A stretch of 37,574 bases of DNA from Candidatus Neomarinimicrobiota bacterium. GTDB taxonomy: Bacteria > Fidelibacterota > UBA8477 > JABMPR01. The stretch covers positions 1 through 37,574 of the forward strand of contig JAYEKW010000113.1 of the NCBI GenBank assembly GCA_034716895.1, written 5' to 3'. Shown here piece after piece: positions 24,712 through 31,803 of this stretch (positions are counted from its first letter, which is position 1; each line of letters opens with the position of its first letter). The notes beneath the pieces are model-generated. The model was not told the origin of the DNA. It did no database searches and worked only from the letters and a program-made list of their open reading frames with translations. A program made the translations under genes and the position numbers.

Positions 24712-27015
24712 ATGTTGGCTCAGTCAAAAAAGATCGTCGGTGACGAAAAAAAATATCACATCTGGCTTAGAATAAGTCAAGTCACTCTAATCATAATATT
24801 GCTCGTTGTCTCTGCCCTATTCTTTCCAAAGGGAAAAATGTTTCAATTCGATTATGATGTGGACCAGATCACAACAGAGACCATCATTGCCCCCTTTGAT
24901 TTTGATATTCTGAAAACAGAAAGTGCTCTGGAACAGGATAGACAAGCTCGCGAAGATGCTATCCTGCCGGTCTTTATTTGGGATAATAAAAGCCGGGATA
25001 TAGTAAACAAAAATCTAGATCAGATTCGGAATCAGTTGTCCCTTTGGTATCAGGCTGAGAAGGATCTTAATTCAAAACGAAGCTATTGGAAAACGATCTC
25101 AGACAGTATAGCATCAGATTCCATGTTTATTCAACTTCAGGATGACTCGCTCCATGTTTTAAACATAAAATATGGTCTTCAGGACAGGGGTTTGAAAGAT
25201 TTGGGAATTCCCCGGTGGAGCTTCTTTCTGGAGAAAGGACCCTCAACCCGCCAACTGATCAATTCAGTAAAACAAGCCATTTTGCCCCAGTATATGTTGG
25301 GAATAATTGGGGATTTGCCACCGGATAATAGCCATATGCAGATCACTATGATCATGCGCGGTAAAGAATCCAGTCGCAATCCGCAGGACTTCCGTGATAT
25401 GGGACAGGCTTGGGAAAGCGTTCAGCGAGTACTTACAAATAACTACAAAAACAGTGACGCTCATTTACTCCAATTGGCTGAAGATGTGGCACGTGCGGTT
25501 ATGGTACCCAATCTGAACTACTCAACCGAGCTTACGGAAAACCGGAAAGCAGAAGCTCATAACCTGGTTCCCATCAGTACTGGCAAGGTCTTTAAAAATG
25601 AACGGATCGTAGATGCTAATACTCGGGTCACGGTGCAAATCAAACAAAAGCTTGATTCACTTGAAAAAGAATATATACGTCGGGGTTATGGAGAATCGGC
25701 TGCCAATCGCTTGATGACCTTCATGGGGAAGATCCTGCTAACTGCTTTTTTGCTGTTTTTCTTTTTTGCGTATCTCCAGACCTATCGGAATCAGATCTAC
25801 AATGACATAAAACTAATCGCCTTGGTTGGGATCATTATTATTCTGATGCTGGCTCTGGCTCACACTATTGTGTATCAGATGCAATGGTCTGAATTTTTTA
25901 TCCCCATGAGTATTGCAGCGATGATCTTCACAGTTGTTTTTGATGGCCGGATGGCATTTATCATTATGGTAACACTGACCCTGCTTACGGGTATCATTTT
26001 AAGCAACAACATCCCCTTTATTGTCGCCAACCTTTTTGTTTCGTCACTGGCTATTTACACAGTGCGCAGGCTAAGATCACGATCTCAGATCTTGTGGAGT
26101 ATCCTGGCTGTTACGTCAGGTTATGTGGCCGTTATTGCTGTCTTTGAGATGATCAAGTTCAGTAGCTGGGACTCTGTTATGGAGCACATGATCTTTGCAA
26201 CAGCGAACGGTTTCCTGTCTCCACTACTGTCCTATGGATTTCTGGTTTTGATTGAACGAGTATTCAAGATAACGACTAATCTGACTCTGCTTGAGCTACT
26301 TGATTTTAACAATAAACTGTTGAGCAATTTGGCTATGAGGGCACCAGGCACCTTTAAGCATAGTATTGATGTAGGTAATCTTGCAGTAGCTGCTGCTGAG
26401 GCAGTTGGCGCAAATTCGCTACTGGCCAGAGTCGGTGCATATTACCATGATATCGGTAAGGCTGTAAAGCCGGAATATTTTATTGAAAATCAACTACGTG
26501 GAACCAATAAGCATGAAAAACTTTCACCCCGATTAAGCGCAACGGTGATTGTGGCACATGTTAAAGATGGGGTCAAACTGGCCAATAATTTCGGTTTGCC
26601 TGCTATTGTCGCTGATTTCATTCCAATGCATCATGGCCGCACTCGGGTGGAATATTTTTATCAACAAGCATTAGAACGTGCCAAAGAAACAGGTTCTGAG
26701 ATCAATGAAGCAGACTTTCGGTATCCCGGACCGAGACCCAATACCAGAGAAACCGGTATCCTCATGCTGGCCGAAGCCATTGAAGCAGCTTCTCGCTCGG
26801 TCAAAAATCCAAACCCGCAACGCATCGAGTCACTTATGGATACCATCATTGAAAGTCGCATCAAAGGTGGCGAGTTAACAAATTGTCCCTTAACATTTCG
26901 AGATCTTGAGAATATTAAGGGTGCTATGATGCCGGTGCTCATGGGAAGCATGCATAAGCGGATCGAATATCCCGGACAGCGCAAAAAACTGCACATTCTG
27001 GATGATGAAGACTAA
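24712..27015 (+). CDS. pgpH: 7TM-HD family cyclic-di-AMP phosphodiesterase PgpH-like
   Basis: An inner-membrane protein of 767 aa. It has one TM helix near 20-42, a large extracytoplasmic 7TMR-HDED domain (about 45-335), seven TM helices (about 340-520) and a cytoplasmic HD hydrolase domain (about 540-745). The HD ligands are visible in FKHSIDVGNLAV, GAYYHDIGKAVKPEYF and IPMHHGRTRVEYFY. Characterised PgpH proteins degrade c-di-AMP to pApA. The order pgpH-ybeY-corC is a widely conserved arrangement. No c-di-AMP synthase gene is in the window. Seven bp separate it from the preceding stop. Confidence 0.93.
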   Translation: MLAQSKKIVGDEKKYHIWLRISQVTLIIILLVVSALFFPKGKMFQFDYDVDQITTETIIAPFDFDILKTESALEQDRQAREDAILPVFIWDNKSRDIVNKNLDQIRNQLSLWYQAEKDLNSKRSYWKTISDSIASDSMFIQLQDDSLHVLNIKYGLQDRGLKDLGIPRWSFFLEKGPSTRQLINSVKQAILPQYMLGIIGDLPPDNSHMQITMIMRGKESSRNPQDFRDMGQAWESVQRVLTNNYKNSDAHLLQLAEDVARAVMVPNLNYSTELTENRKAEAHNLVPISTGKVFKNERIVDANTRVTVQIKQKLDSLEKEYIRRGYGESAANRLMTFMGKILLTAFLLFFFFAYLQTYRNQIYNDIKLIALVGIIIILMLALAHTIVYQMQWSEFFIPMSIAAMIFTVVFDGRMAFIIMVTLTLLTGIILSNNIPFIVANLFVSSLAIYTVRRLRSRSQILWSILAVTSGYVAVIAVFEMIKFSSWDSVMEHMIFATANGFLSPLLSYGFLVLIERVFKITTNLTLLELLDFNNKLLSNLAMRAPGTFKHSIDVGNLAVAAAEAVGANSLLARVGAYYHDIGKAVKPEYFIENQLRGTNKHEKLSPRLSATVIVAHVKDGVKLANNFGLPAIVADFIPMHHGRTRVEYFYQQALERAKETGSEINEADFRYPGPRPNTRETGILMLAEAIEAASRSVKNPNPQRIESLMDTIIESRIKGGELTNCPLTFRDLENIKGAMMPVLMGSMHKRIEYPGQRKKLHILDDED

Positions 27016-27051
27016 TCGATTCCACAATAAAATTCTGATGTTTTAACTCCC

Positions 27052-27477
27052 ATGCAGATTGAGGTCATTGATCCTGATCCCCAGACAGACACCAGCTTGT
27101 TTAAGCGAGGTGTTGAACTGGTTTTTAAGGGCGAGCATAAAACAGCTGAATATGTAAACATTGTTTTTCTAAAACAGGATGAACTTCGTCATTTTAAAAA
27201 GGAATATTTTGATCGGGATGTGTACACCGATGTTATTGCGTTTAATTTAAATGACCCCGACGAAACAATCGAAGGTGAGATTTACTTATCCATGCAACAG
27301 ATCACTCTAAATGCAATTAAATATAAAACTGACCCAAGGGAAGAATTGTATCGAGTGCTGATCCATGGCTGCCTACATTTATGCGGGCATGAAGATGAGA
27401 CACAGGGAGAAAAAGACCAGATGACCCTGCTGGAGGATAACTATTTGTCTAAGATTAAAAATTTAAAACCCAAATGA
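27052..27477 (+). CDS. ybeY: endoribonuclease YbeY (rRNA maturation factor)
   Basis: A 141-aa zinc-dependent RNase involved in 16S rRNA 3-prime processing and ribosome quality control. The conserved core DVIAFN...EGEIYLS precedes the metal motif RVLIHGCLHLCGHEDETQ. In most bacteria the ligands are H-x3-H-x5-H; here positions are H105, H109 and D115, an Asp in place of the third His, a variant I recall from Bacteroidetes YbeY. Length is normal. It overlaps corC by ATGA, so the pair is translationally coupled. Confidence 0.94.
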   Translation: MQIEVIDPDPQTDTSLFKRGVELVFKGEHKTAEYVNIVFLKQDELRHFKKEYFDRDVYTDVIAFNLNDPDETIEGEIYLSMQQITLNAIKYKTDPREELYRVLIHGCLHLCGHEDETQGEKDQMTLLEDNYLSKIKNLKPK

Positions 27478-28772
27478 ATTATACCGAGCTAATAGAATCA
27501 CCCTTACTGTGGCAGGGAGTAGCCTTTTTTGTGTTGCTGGGAATTTCTGCATATTTTTCAGGCTCAGAGACGGCCCTGTTTAATCTTAAACTAAATGATG
27601 TTGAAAAGTTAAAACACGATCTTGCTCCATCTTCCCGACTTATTGTCAGACTATTAAAATCACCCAAACGACTATTGATCACAATTCTATCTGGAAATAC
27701 AATTGTCAACGTGGCATTAGCTTCTATGGCAGCTTTTATCGCAGCCGGAATTGCCAAAGAAAGTGGCTTTAATCAGATTATAGCCTTGGCGATTGAAACA
27801 GTTGTACTTACCATTATTCTGGTCATTCTGGGAGAGATAACACCCAAGGTAATGGCCATGCGTTACTCCCTTGGATTTGCATCCCGGATCGCTGGTAGTT
27901 TAGCTTTTATATTCAAGTTGTTTTCACCTATTGCTCAAATCGTTTATACACTGGTTGAAAAAATGGTGAATTTGTTGGGAGTTCAACCTGAGGAGAATTT
28001 TGTCTCGGATGAAGAGATCAAAGCACTGGTGGAATTAGGACAGGATCAAGGTGTCATTGGTGAGGATGAGAAGGAAATGATCCATTCCATTATTGAATTT
28101 GGTGACACTCAGGCAAAAGAGATCATGATCCCACGACCAGATGTGGTTATGTTCCATACGGAAATGAGTCGTGAAGATGTATTAACGATCATCCGAGAAT
28201 CAGGTTTTTCAAAATACCCGCTATATCGAGACCAGATCGATCAGATCAGGGGTATTGTCTTTATCAAGGATATATTGCCCTATCTGCATAGCGGTTCCAA
28301 ACGTATTAATCTTGAGCGTTTAGCTCGGCCGGCCATGTTTGTTCCAGAGCATCAGTTTATTGATGAACTCCTTCGCGAGATGCAACACCAGAAACAGAAG
28401 TTGGGTATTGTGGTCGATGAGTATGGCGGGTTTTCAGGGATGGTTGCTGTAGAAGATATTATTGAAGAAGTTTTAGGTGACCTAAAAGATGAGATCGATG
28501 ATTTTACAGAGAAAACGGAAATAGTCCCAATCAAAAAAGACGTATACATGATTGAGGCAGCCACTCCGCTAGATGATGTTGCGGAGATCCTGGGCATTGA
28601 ATTTTCCAAAGAACGTGATTATGACTCTATGGGAGGTCTCATATACTTTAGTTTGGGAAATATTCCTGATCAAGGTGATTTCATTGAATACTCCAACTAT
28701 AGATTTGAAGTCATCTCCGTTGTGAAAAATCGAATTGAAAAAGTTAAAGCTAGTAAAAGAAAAGCAAAATAG
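27474..28772 (+). CDS. CNNM/CorC-HlyC family membrane protein (DUF21-CBS-CorC)
   Basis: A 432-aa protein. An N-terminal DUF21/CNNM transmembrane domain (about 10-190; SGSETALFNLKL, ILSGNTIVNVALASM, LGEITPKVMAMRY) is followed by a pair of CBS domains (about 205-330; EIMIPRPDVVMFHTE, KYPLYRDQIDQIRGIVFIKD, LGIVVDEYGGFSGMVAVEDI) and a C-terminal CorC_HlyC domain (about 345-425; DYDSMGGLIYFSLG). Relatives are magnesium/cobalt exporters or regulators; the haemolysin label is historical. It resembles GldE-type proteins of Bacteroidetes as well. It is coupled to ybeY by overlap and abuts mazG. Confidence 0.92.
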   Translation: MNYTELIESPLLWQGVAFFVLLGISAYFSGSETALFNLKLNDVEKLKHDLAPSSRLIVRLLKSPKRLLITILSGNTIVNVALASMAAFIAAGIAKESGFNQIIALAIETVVLTIILVILGEITPKVMAMRYSLGFASRIAGSLAFIFKLFSPIAQIVYTLVEKMVNLLGVQPEENFVSDEEIKALVELGQDQGVIGEDEKEMIHSIIEFGDTQAKEIMIPRPDVVMFHTEMSREDVLTIIRESGFSKYPLYRDQIDQIRGIVFIKDILPYLHSGSKRINLERLARPAMFVPEHQFIDELLREMQHQKQKLGIVVDEYGGFSGMVAVEDIIEEVLGDLKDEIDDFTEKTEIVPIKKDVYMIEAATPLDDVAEILGIEFSKERDYDSMGGLIYFSLGNIPDQGDFIEYSNYRFEVISVVKNRIEKVKASKRKAK

Positions 28773-29579
28773 ATGGTTGAGAAATCCAAGTTAAGTGTTG
28801 CAGAAGAGATCATAAGATTACAGGAAATTGTCATCCGCCTGCGAGCACCGGATGGATGTCCCTGGGATCGGGAGCAAACACCTGAGAGTTTAACTTCCTA
28901 TTTGATCGAGGAGGCTTACGAAGTAGTCGAAGCTATCGAAGACGGGCTGCCTGAAGAATTGCAAACTGAGTTGGGTGACTTGATGTTGCATGTGGTCATG
29001 CAGACTCAACTGGCAGAAGAAGCAGGCCAATTTAAACTCCAAGACAGTCTGGCTTCCATCAATGAAAAATTGATCCGACGTCATCCCCATGTATTCGGTG
29101 AGAATAAGCATGAAACCAGGCGAGTGGAAGATGCACTGGAGAATTGGGAGAAAGTTAAAAAAAGTGAGGGCCGAAAAAGTTGGGTGGATGGTGTCCCCCG
29201 CAATTTACCAGGTTTAATCCGCGCTCAACGGATTCAGGAAAAGGCTTCCAACGTCGGTTTTGATTGGAATGAAGTTTTACCAGCACTTGAAAAGTTCCAT
29301 GAAGAAATCGATGAGCTTGTGGAAGAATGGCGTCTAAGAAACAAACGTCGGGCTCGTGAAGAGTTTGGTGATGTTTTATTTGCTCTGGTAAATGTTGCAC
29401 GCTTAATGAAAATAGATAGTGAAACTGCCATGCGGCAGGCTATTGACAAGTTTGATGCAAGATTTCGTGCTTTGGAAACTGTTTTTGAATCTGAGCAAAA
29501 AGATATTGAGGCGGCGACCCTGGAAGAGATGGACGAAGTGTGGGACCGCATAAAACATAAAGTTGACTTTCGTAAGTAA
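28773..29579 (+). CDS. mazG: nucleoside triphosphate pyrophosphohydrolase MazG
   Basis: Hydrolyses (deoxy)NTPs to monophosphates, clearing aberrant nucleotides. This 268-aa protein is the full two-domain MazG. The N-terminal repeat has LRAPDGCPWDREQTPESL, then the metal motif EEAYEVVEAIED with ELGDLMLHVVMQ. The second repeat has EKFHEEIDELVEEW and EEFGDVLFALVNVAR, so the ExxE...ExxD pattern is present twice. It starts directly after the corC stop and is the last gene of the recJ run, fitting with the sanitation and repair theme. Confidence 0.95.
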   Translation: MVEKSKLSVAEEIIRLQEIVIRLRAPDGCPWDREQTPESLTSYLIEEAYEVVEAIEDGLPEELQTELGDLMLHVVMQTQLAEEAGQFKLQDSLASINEKLIRRHPHVFGENKHETRRVEDALENWEKVKKSEGRKSWVDGVPRNLPGLIRAQRIQEKASNVGFDWNEVLPALEKFHEEIDELVEEWRLRNKRRAREEFGDVLFALVNVARLMKIDSETAMRQAIDKFDARFRALETVFESEQKDIEAATLEEMDEVWDRIKHKVDFRK

Positions 29580-29627
29580 TAACTGGGTGAAGCGTTAATT
29601 ACTTAATTCTTGTATAAGATCATCAGG

Positions 29628-29633
29628 TATAAT
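29628..29633 (+). promoter_or_regulatory. candidate -10 box for the HTH/lysine-rich gene
   Basis: A consensus TATAAT sits in an AT-rich 142-bp gap after mazG. The -35 region (around TTAATT, 29603) is poor and at long spacing, so this is only a candidate. The -10 lies 94 bp before the start codon and 33 bp before the inverted repeat. Confidence 0.35.
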
Positions 29634-29665
29634 TATTTATAATAAAATCCTTGTCAATGACAGGC

Positions 29666-29681
29666 TAAAACTCTAGTTTTA
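29666..29681. promoter_or_regulatory. inverted repeat in the leader of the HTH/lysine-rich gene
   Basis: Perfect 7-bp arms TAAAACT and AGTTTTA flank CT, 40 bp before the start codon of a DNA-binding protein gene. A second pair, TTGTCAATGACAG, lies just upstream. A candidate autoregulatory operator; it lacks the T-run of a terminator. Confidence 0.35.
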
Positions 29682-29721
29682 TCCCTAGTTAGAATTAATC
29701 ATAATTTCAGGAGGTGTACTT

Positions 29722-30093
29722 ATGGCTGAAAGCTCAGCTAAAGGAAAACAGGGAAAACGTTATACGGCAGATGAAAAAGCTGAGATCGTACAATTTATTG
29801 CTGCTTATAATGCCGAGAACAAAAGAGGCGGCATGAAAACAGCCAGTGAGAAATATGGTGTTTCAGTTGTTACCCTCAGTAACTGGGGTAAAAAAACCAG
29901 AGGTAACAAAAAAAAGAAAACTACTGCTAAAGCTAAGATCAAGAAAGGTGCAGCAAAAAAAGTTGTTAAAACTGCAGCAACTAAACAACCAGTAAATGAA
30001 GATCCAGACGCAGTACTCGGTCGACTTCAAGGCATTAGAGCAGAGATTGCAACTCTTGAGAAAGAATACAACACGCTTAAGAAAATACTTTAG
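29722..30093 (+). CDS. small HTH protein with histone-H1-like lysine-rich linker and C-terminal coiled coil
   Basis: A 123-aa basic protein. Residues 12-57 match the helix-turn-helix of IS3-type transposase OrfA proteins (KRYTADEKAEIVQFI, then ASEKYGVSVVTLSNWGKK). Residues 58-88 are a low-complexity Lys/Ala/Thr tail like histone H1 or bacterial H1-like proteins (NKKKKTTAKAKIKKGAAKK). Residues 97-123 form a leucine-containing coiled coil (LGRLQGIRAEIATLEKEY). No transposase catalytic gene or terminal repeats accompany it. It has the strongest ribosome site of the window, AGGAGGT six bases before ATG, its own leader and a perfect terminator, so it is probably abundant. I infer a domesticated DNA-binding, perhaps nucleoid-associated, protein; function unproven. 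Confidence 0.85.
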   Translation: MAESSAKGKQGKRYTADEKAEIVQFIAAYNAENKRGGMKTASEKYGVSVVTLSNWGKKTRGNKKKKTTAKAKIKKGAAKKVVKTAATKQPVNEDPDAVLGRLQGIRAEIATLEKEYNTLKKIL

Positions 30094-30134
30094 ACATCTG
30101 TAAATATATCAATGGCATTAATTTGCCGAAGATT

Positions 30135-30162
30135 AAAAGGGTGAGACTGGTCTCACCCTTTT
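30135..30162. terminator. bidirectional intrinsic terminator
   Basis: AAAAGGGTGAGAC-TG-GTCTCACCCTTTT is a perfect 13-bp stem with a 2-nt minimal loop and A/T runs on both sides. It lies between the convergent HTH/lysine-rich gene and the PAP2 phosphatase gene and can end both. Confidence 0.92.
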
Positions 30163-30171
30163 CAATGCGGG

Positions 30172-30708
30172 CTAAAAAAAGTATAAGATAGAATGGATGA
30201 GTAATACCCAGACCGTGCCGTGAAGCCAACCGGCAACAACATCAAGTGGAAAGTGGGCTCCGCAATACACTCTGGAGTAACCGACAAGGAGTGAAAGCGG
30301 TATCATGATCCCAAATGTCCAGGGGAAAACCAAACCAAATCCCAGAGTGAAAGCCATCGTGTTAGAAGCATGATTTGACGGGAATGATTTACGACCCTTA
30401 TTCATGACACCCAAAGACCTGATATCCAGGTATTGTTTACTCGGCCTGATCCGATCAGTTCTCCTCTTGATAAAGCGAGTGTTCAGAACATCAGCAATAC
30501 CGGCCCCGACTCCTCCAGTCAATAACGCTAATAATCCAGATTCCCAATTTTTGTAGATAAGTACCATGGCGAACATCAGTATCGGTAAAAGCCATTGATA
30601 AGGATCGGAGACTGTGATCATAAAACGATCTAATCTACGGTGTCCCCCCTGGCCTGTGATCAAAAAGGTCAATTTCTTTTCAAATGAGGATACAGGAAGT
30701 TTTAACAT
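30172..30708 (-). CDS. PAP2-family membrane phosphatase
   Basis: A 178-aa inner-membrane phosphatase with about five TM segments. The three phosphatase motifs are present: K-x6-RP in KRRTDRIRPSK, PSNHASN (a PSGH variant) and SRVYCGAHFPLDV (SR-x5-H-x3-D). Relatives dephosphorylate undecaprenyl pyrophosphate, phosphatidic acid or lipid-A-type phosphates; which one cannot be told from this sequence. The PSNH form and short loops are common in the undecaprenyl-type group. The ATG at 30708 follows an intergenic region of 360 bp, and the gene ends at the shared terminator. Confidence 0.9.
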   Translation of the reverse strand: MLKLPVSSFEKKLTFLITGQGGHRRLDRFMITVSDPYQWLLPILMFAMVLIYKNWESGLLALLTGGVGAGIADVLNTRFIKRRTDRIRPSKQYLDIRSLGVMNKGRKSFPSNHASNTMAFTLGFGLVFPWTFGIMIPLSLLVGYSRVYCGAHFPLDVVAGWLHGTVWVLLIHSILYFF

Positions 30709-31068
30709 GCTCCAAAAATGGATACTTAATCATACATTTACTACTATTTTTATGAGCGTATTGATAGGGCGATATTTATTTTATCAAGTAAGTGAAACTG
30801 GTTTTTAAATGTGAAGTGGTGAGTACCACCAATAGGCAATTTGGGGACCTCACTATTAAGCTGGCCTGAGATAGCCGGTTGCATCAGGAGTCATCACCTC
30901 GCAGCAGTGTAATTTCTTTTGCCACGAAGACAAAAAGGCTCAAAGAGCCATTCAGGGATTTTATAGAACATAGTGCCTTAGTGACTTTGTGGCTATATAT
31001 GTAAAATATACTTACGGATAACATGGGCCGGTTTAATATGGATCGAAATACAAAATAGGGGAAAGATT
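30709..31068. other. intergenic region between divergent PAP2 and AphA-like genes
   Basis: About 360 bp. A short frame at its left edge (to 30808) crosses into the PAP2 gene and looks spurious. The main content is the foldback element at 30919-30995. AGGGGAAAG at about 31057 is the ribosome site of the AphA-like gene. Confidence 0.5.
30919..30995. repeat. foldback repeat (TTGCCACGAAGAC... / ...GACTTTGTGGC)
   Basis: Arms of 23 bp at 30919-30941 and 30973-30995 are inverted copies with 17 of 23 positions matching, around a 31-bp centre. The words GCCACGAAGAC and TTAGTGACTTTGTGGC recall intergenic repeats common in environmental FCB and related genomes. There is no ORF inside, so it is a MITE- or REP-like non-autonomous element if mobile at all. 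Confidence 0.65.
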
Positions 31069-31788
31069 ATGCGAATTATCAAAATAACCTGCTTAAGTCT
31101 GGCTTTAGTGTTGACTGCCTGCCAACCCGTTCAACCAACTGCTGTCCATGAAAAGGTAAAAGGACAATTAAAAGTTGGCTTTGATATTGACGATACGGTT
31201 CTATTCTCAAGAGATAATTTTCTAAAAGCACCTCAGATGAGTTCTGATCCTGATCATCTTGATTTTGGCTGGGTCAATGAACATGATAGCCTTTATTCTG
31301 TGATCATTGAACCTGTAGCAGATCTTATTGGGTTTTTAAAAGCTCATGGGCACGAAGTTTACTTTATTACAGCAAGACCTGGTATAAATGGGGAGGTTGT
31401 TGCCAGATTCTTAAGCTCGGAGTTGGGTTTCACAATTGAAAAAGATAAAACTCTATTTTTTGCACCCAAGAGACGGGATCCTCAAACAGGATTTAAATAT
31501 ACCACCAAACATGAACTGATCACCAGCCTTGGCTTACACATCTTTTATGGTGATTCAGATACTGATATGGTGGCTGCCAGCATTGCAGGAGTCAGGGGTG
31601 TGCGAGTAGTGCGGGATTCACGATCGGTGGTGGCTTATAGCCGAAACTATTTTGGAGATACAAGAACCACACCTACGAAGGATGCTCCTTACACAGAGGA
31701 AACCTACCAAAAATTTCTAGCTGGCAATGTAGGTCCCTATGGTGAGACGATCTTCCCAATCTATGAGTTGCCCAAATTTACAGAATAA
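31069..31788 (+). CDS. class B (AphA-like) acid phosphatase, predicted lipoprotein
   Basis: A HAD-superfamily phosphatase of 239 aa. The signal peptide ends with the lipobox LTAC (Cys18), so the enzyme should be membrane-anchored and periplasmic or surface-exposed. Motif I is GFDIDDTVLFSRDNF with nucleophile D39 and acid/base D41; then YFITARP (motif II), a Lys in TTKHELITSLG, and YGDSDTDMVAASIAGVRGVR (motif IV). The VLFS and late RVVRDSRS-like segments are particular to class B AphA. E. coli AphA is a soluble tetramer, so lipidation is a departure. Role by family: nucleotide and phospho-ester scavenging. It converges with the glycosidase-like gene over 15 bp. Confidence 0.88.
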   Translation: MRIIKITCLSLALVLTACQPVQPTAVHEKVKGQLKVGFDIDDTVLFSRDNFLKAPQMSSDPDHLDFGWVNEHDSLYSVIIEPVADLIGFLKAHGHEVYFITARPGINGEVVARFLSSELGFTIEKDKTLFFAPKRRDPQTGFKYTTKHELITSLGLHIFYGDSDTDMVAASIAGVRGVRVVRDSRSVVAYSRNYFGDTRTTPTKDAPYTEETYQKFLAGNVGPYGETIFPIYELPKFTE

Positions 31789-31803
31789 AAATATCTCTCG
31801 GTA

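Noticed and set aside
29722-30093. IS3-family OrfA gene of an insertion sequence
   Set aside because: The HTH is similar, but there is no OrfB, no DDE domain and no terminal inverted repeats, and the C-terminal lysine-rich and coiled-coil parts are foreign to OrfA.
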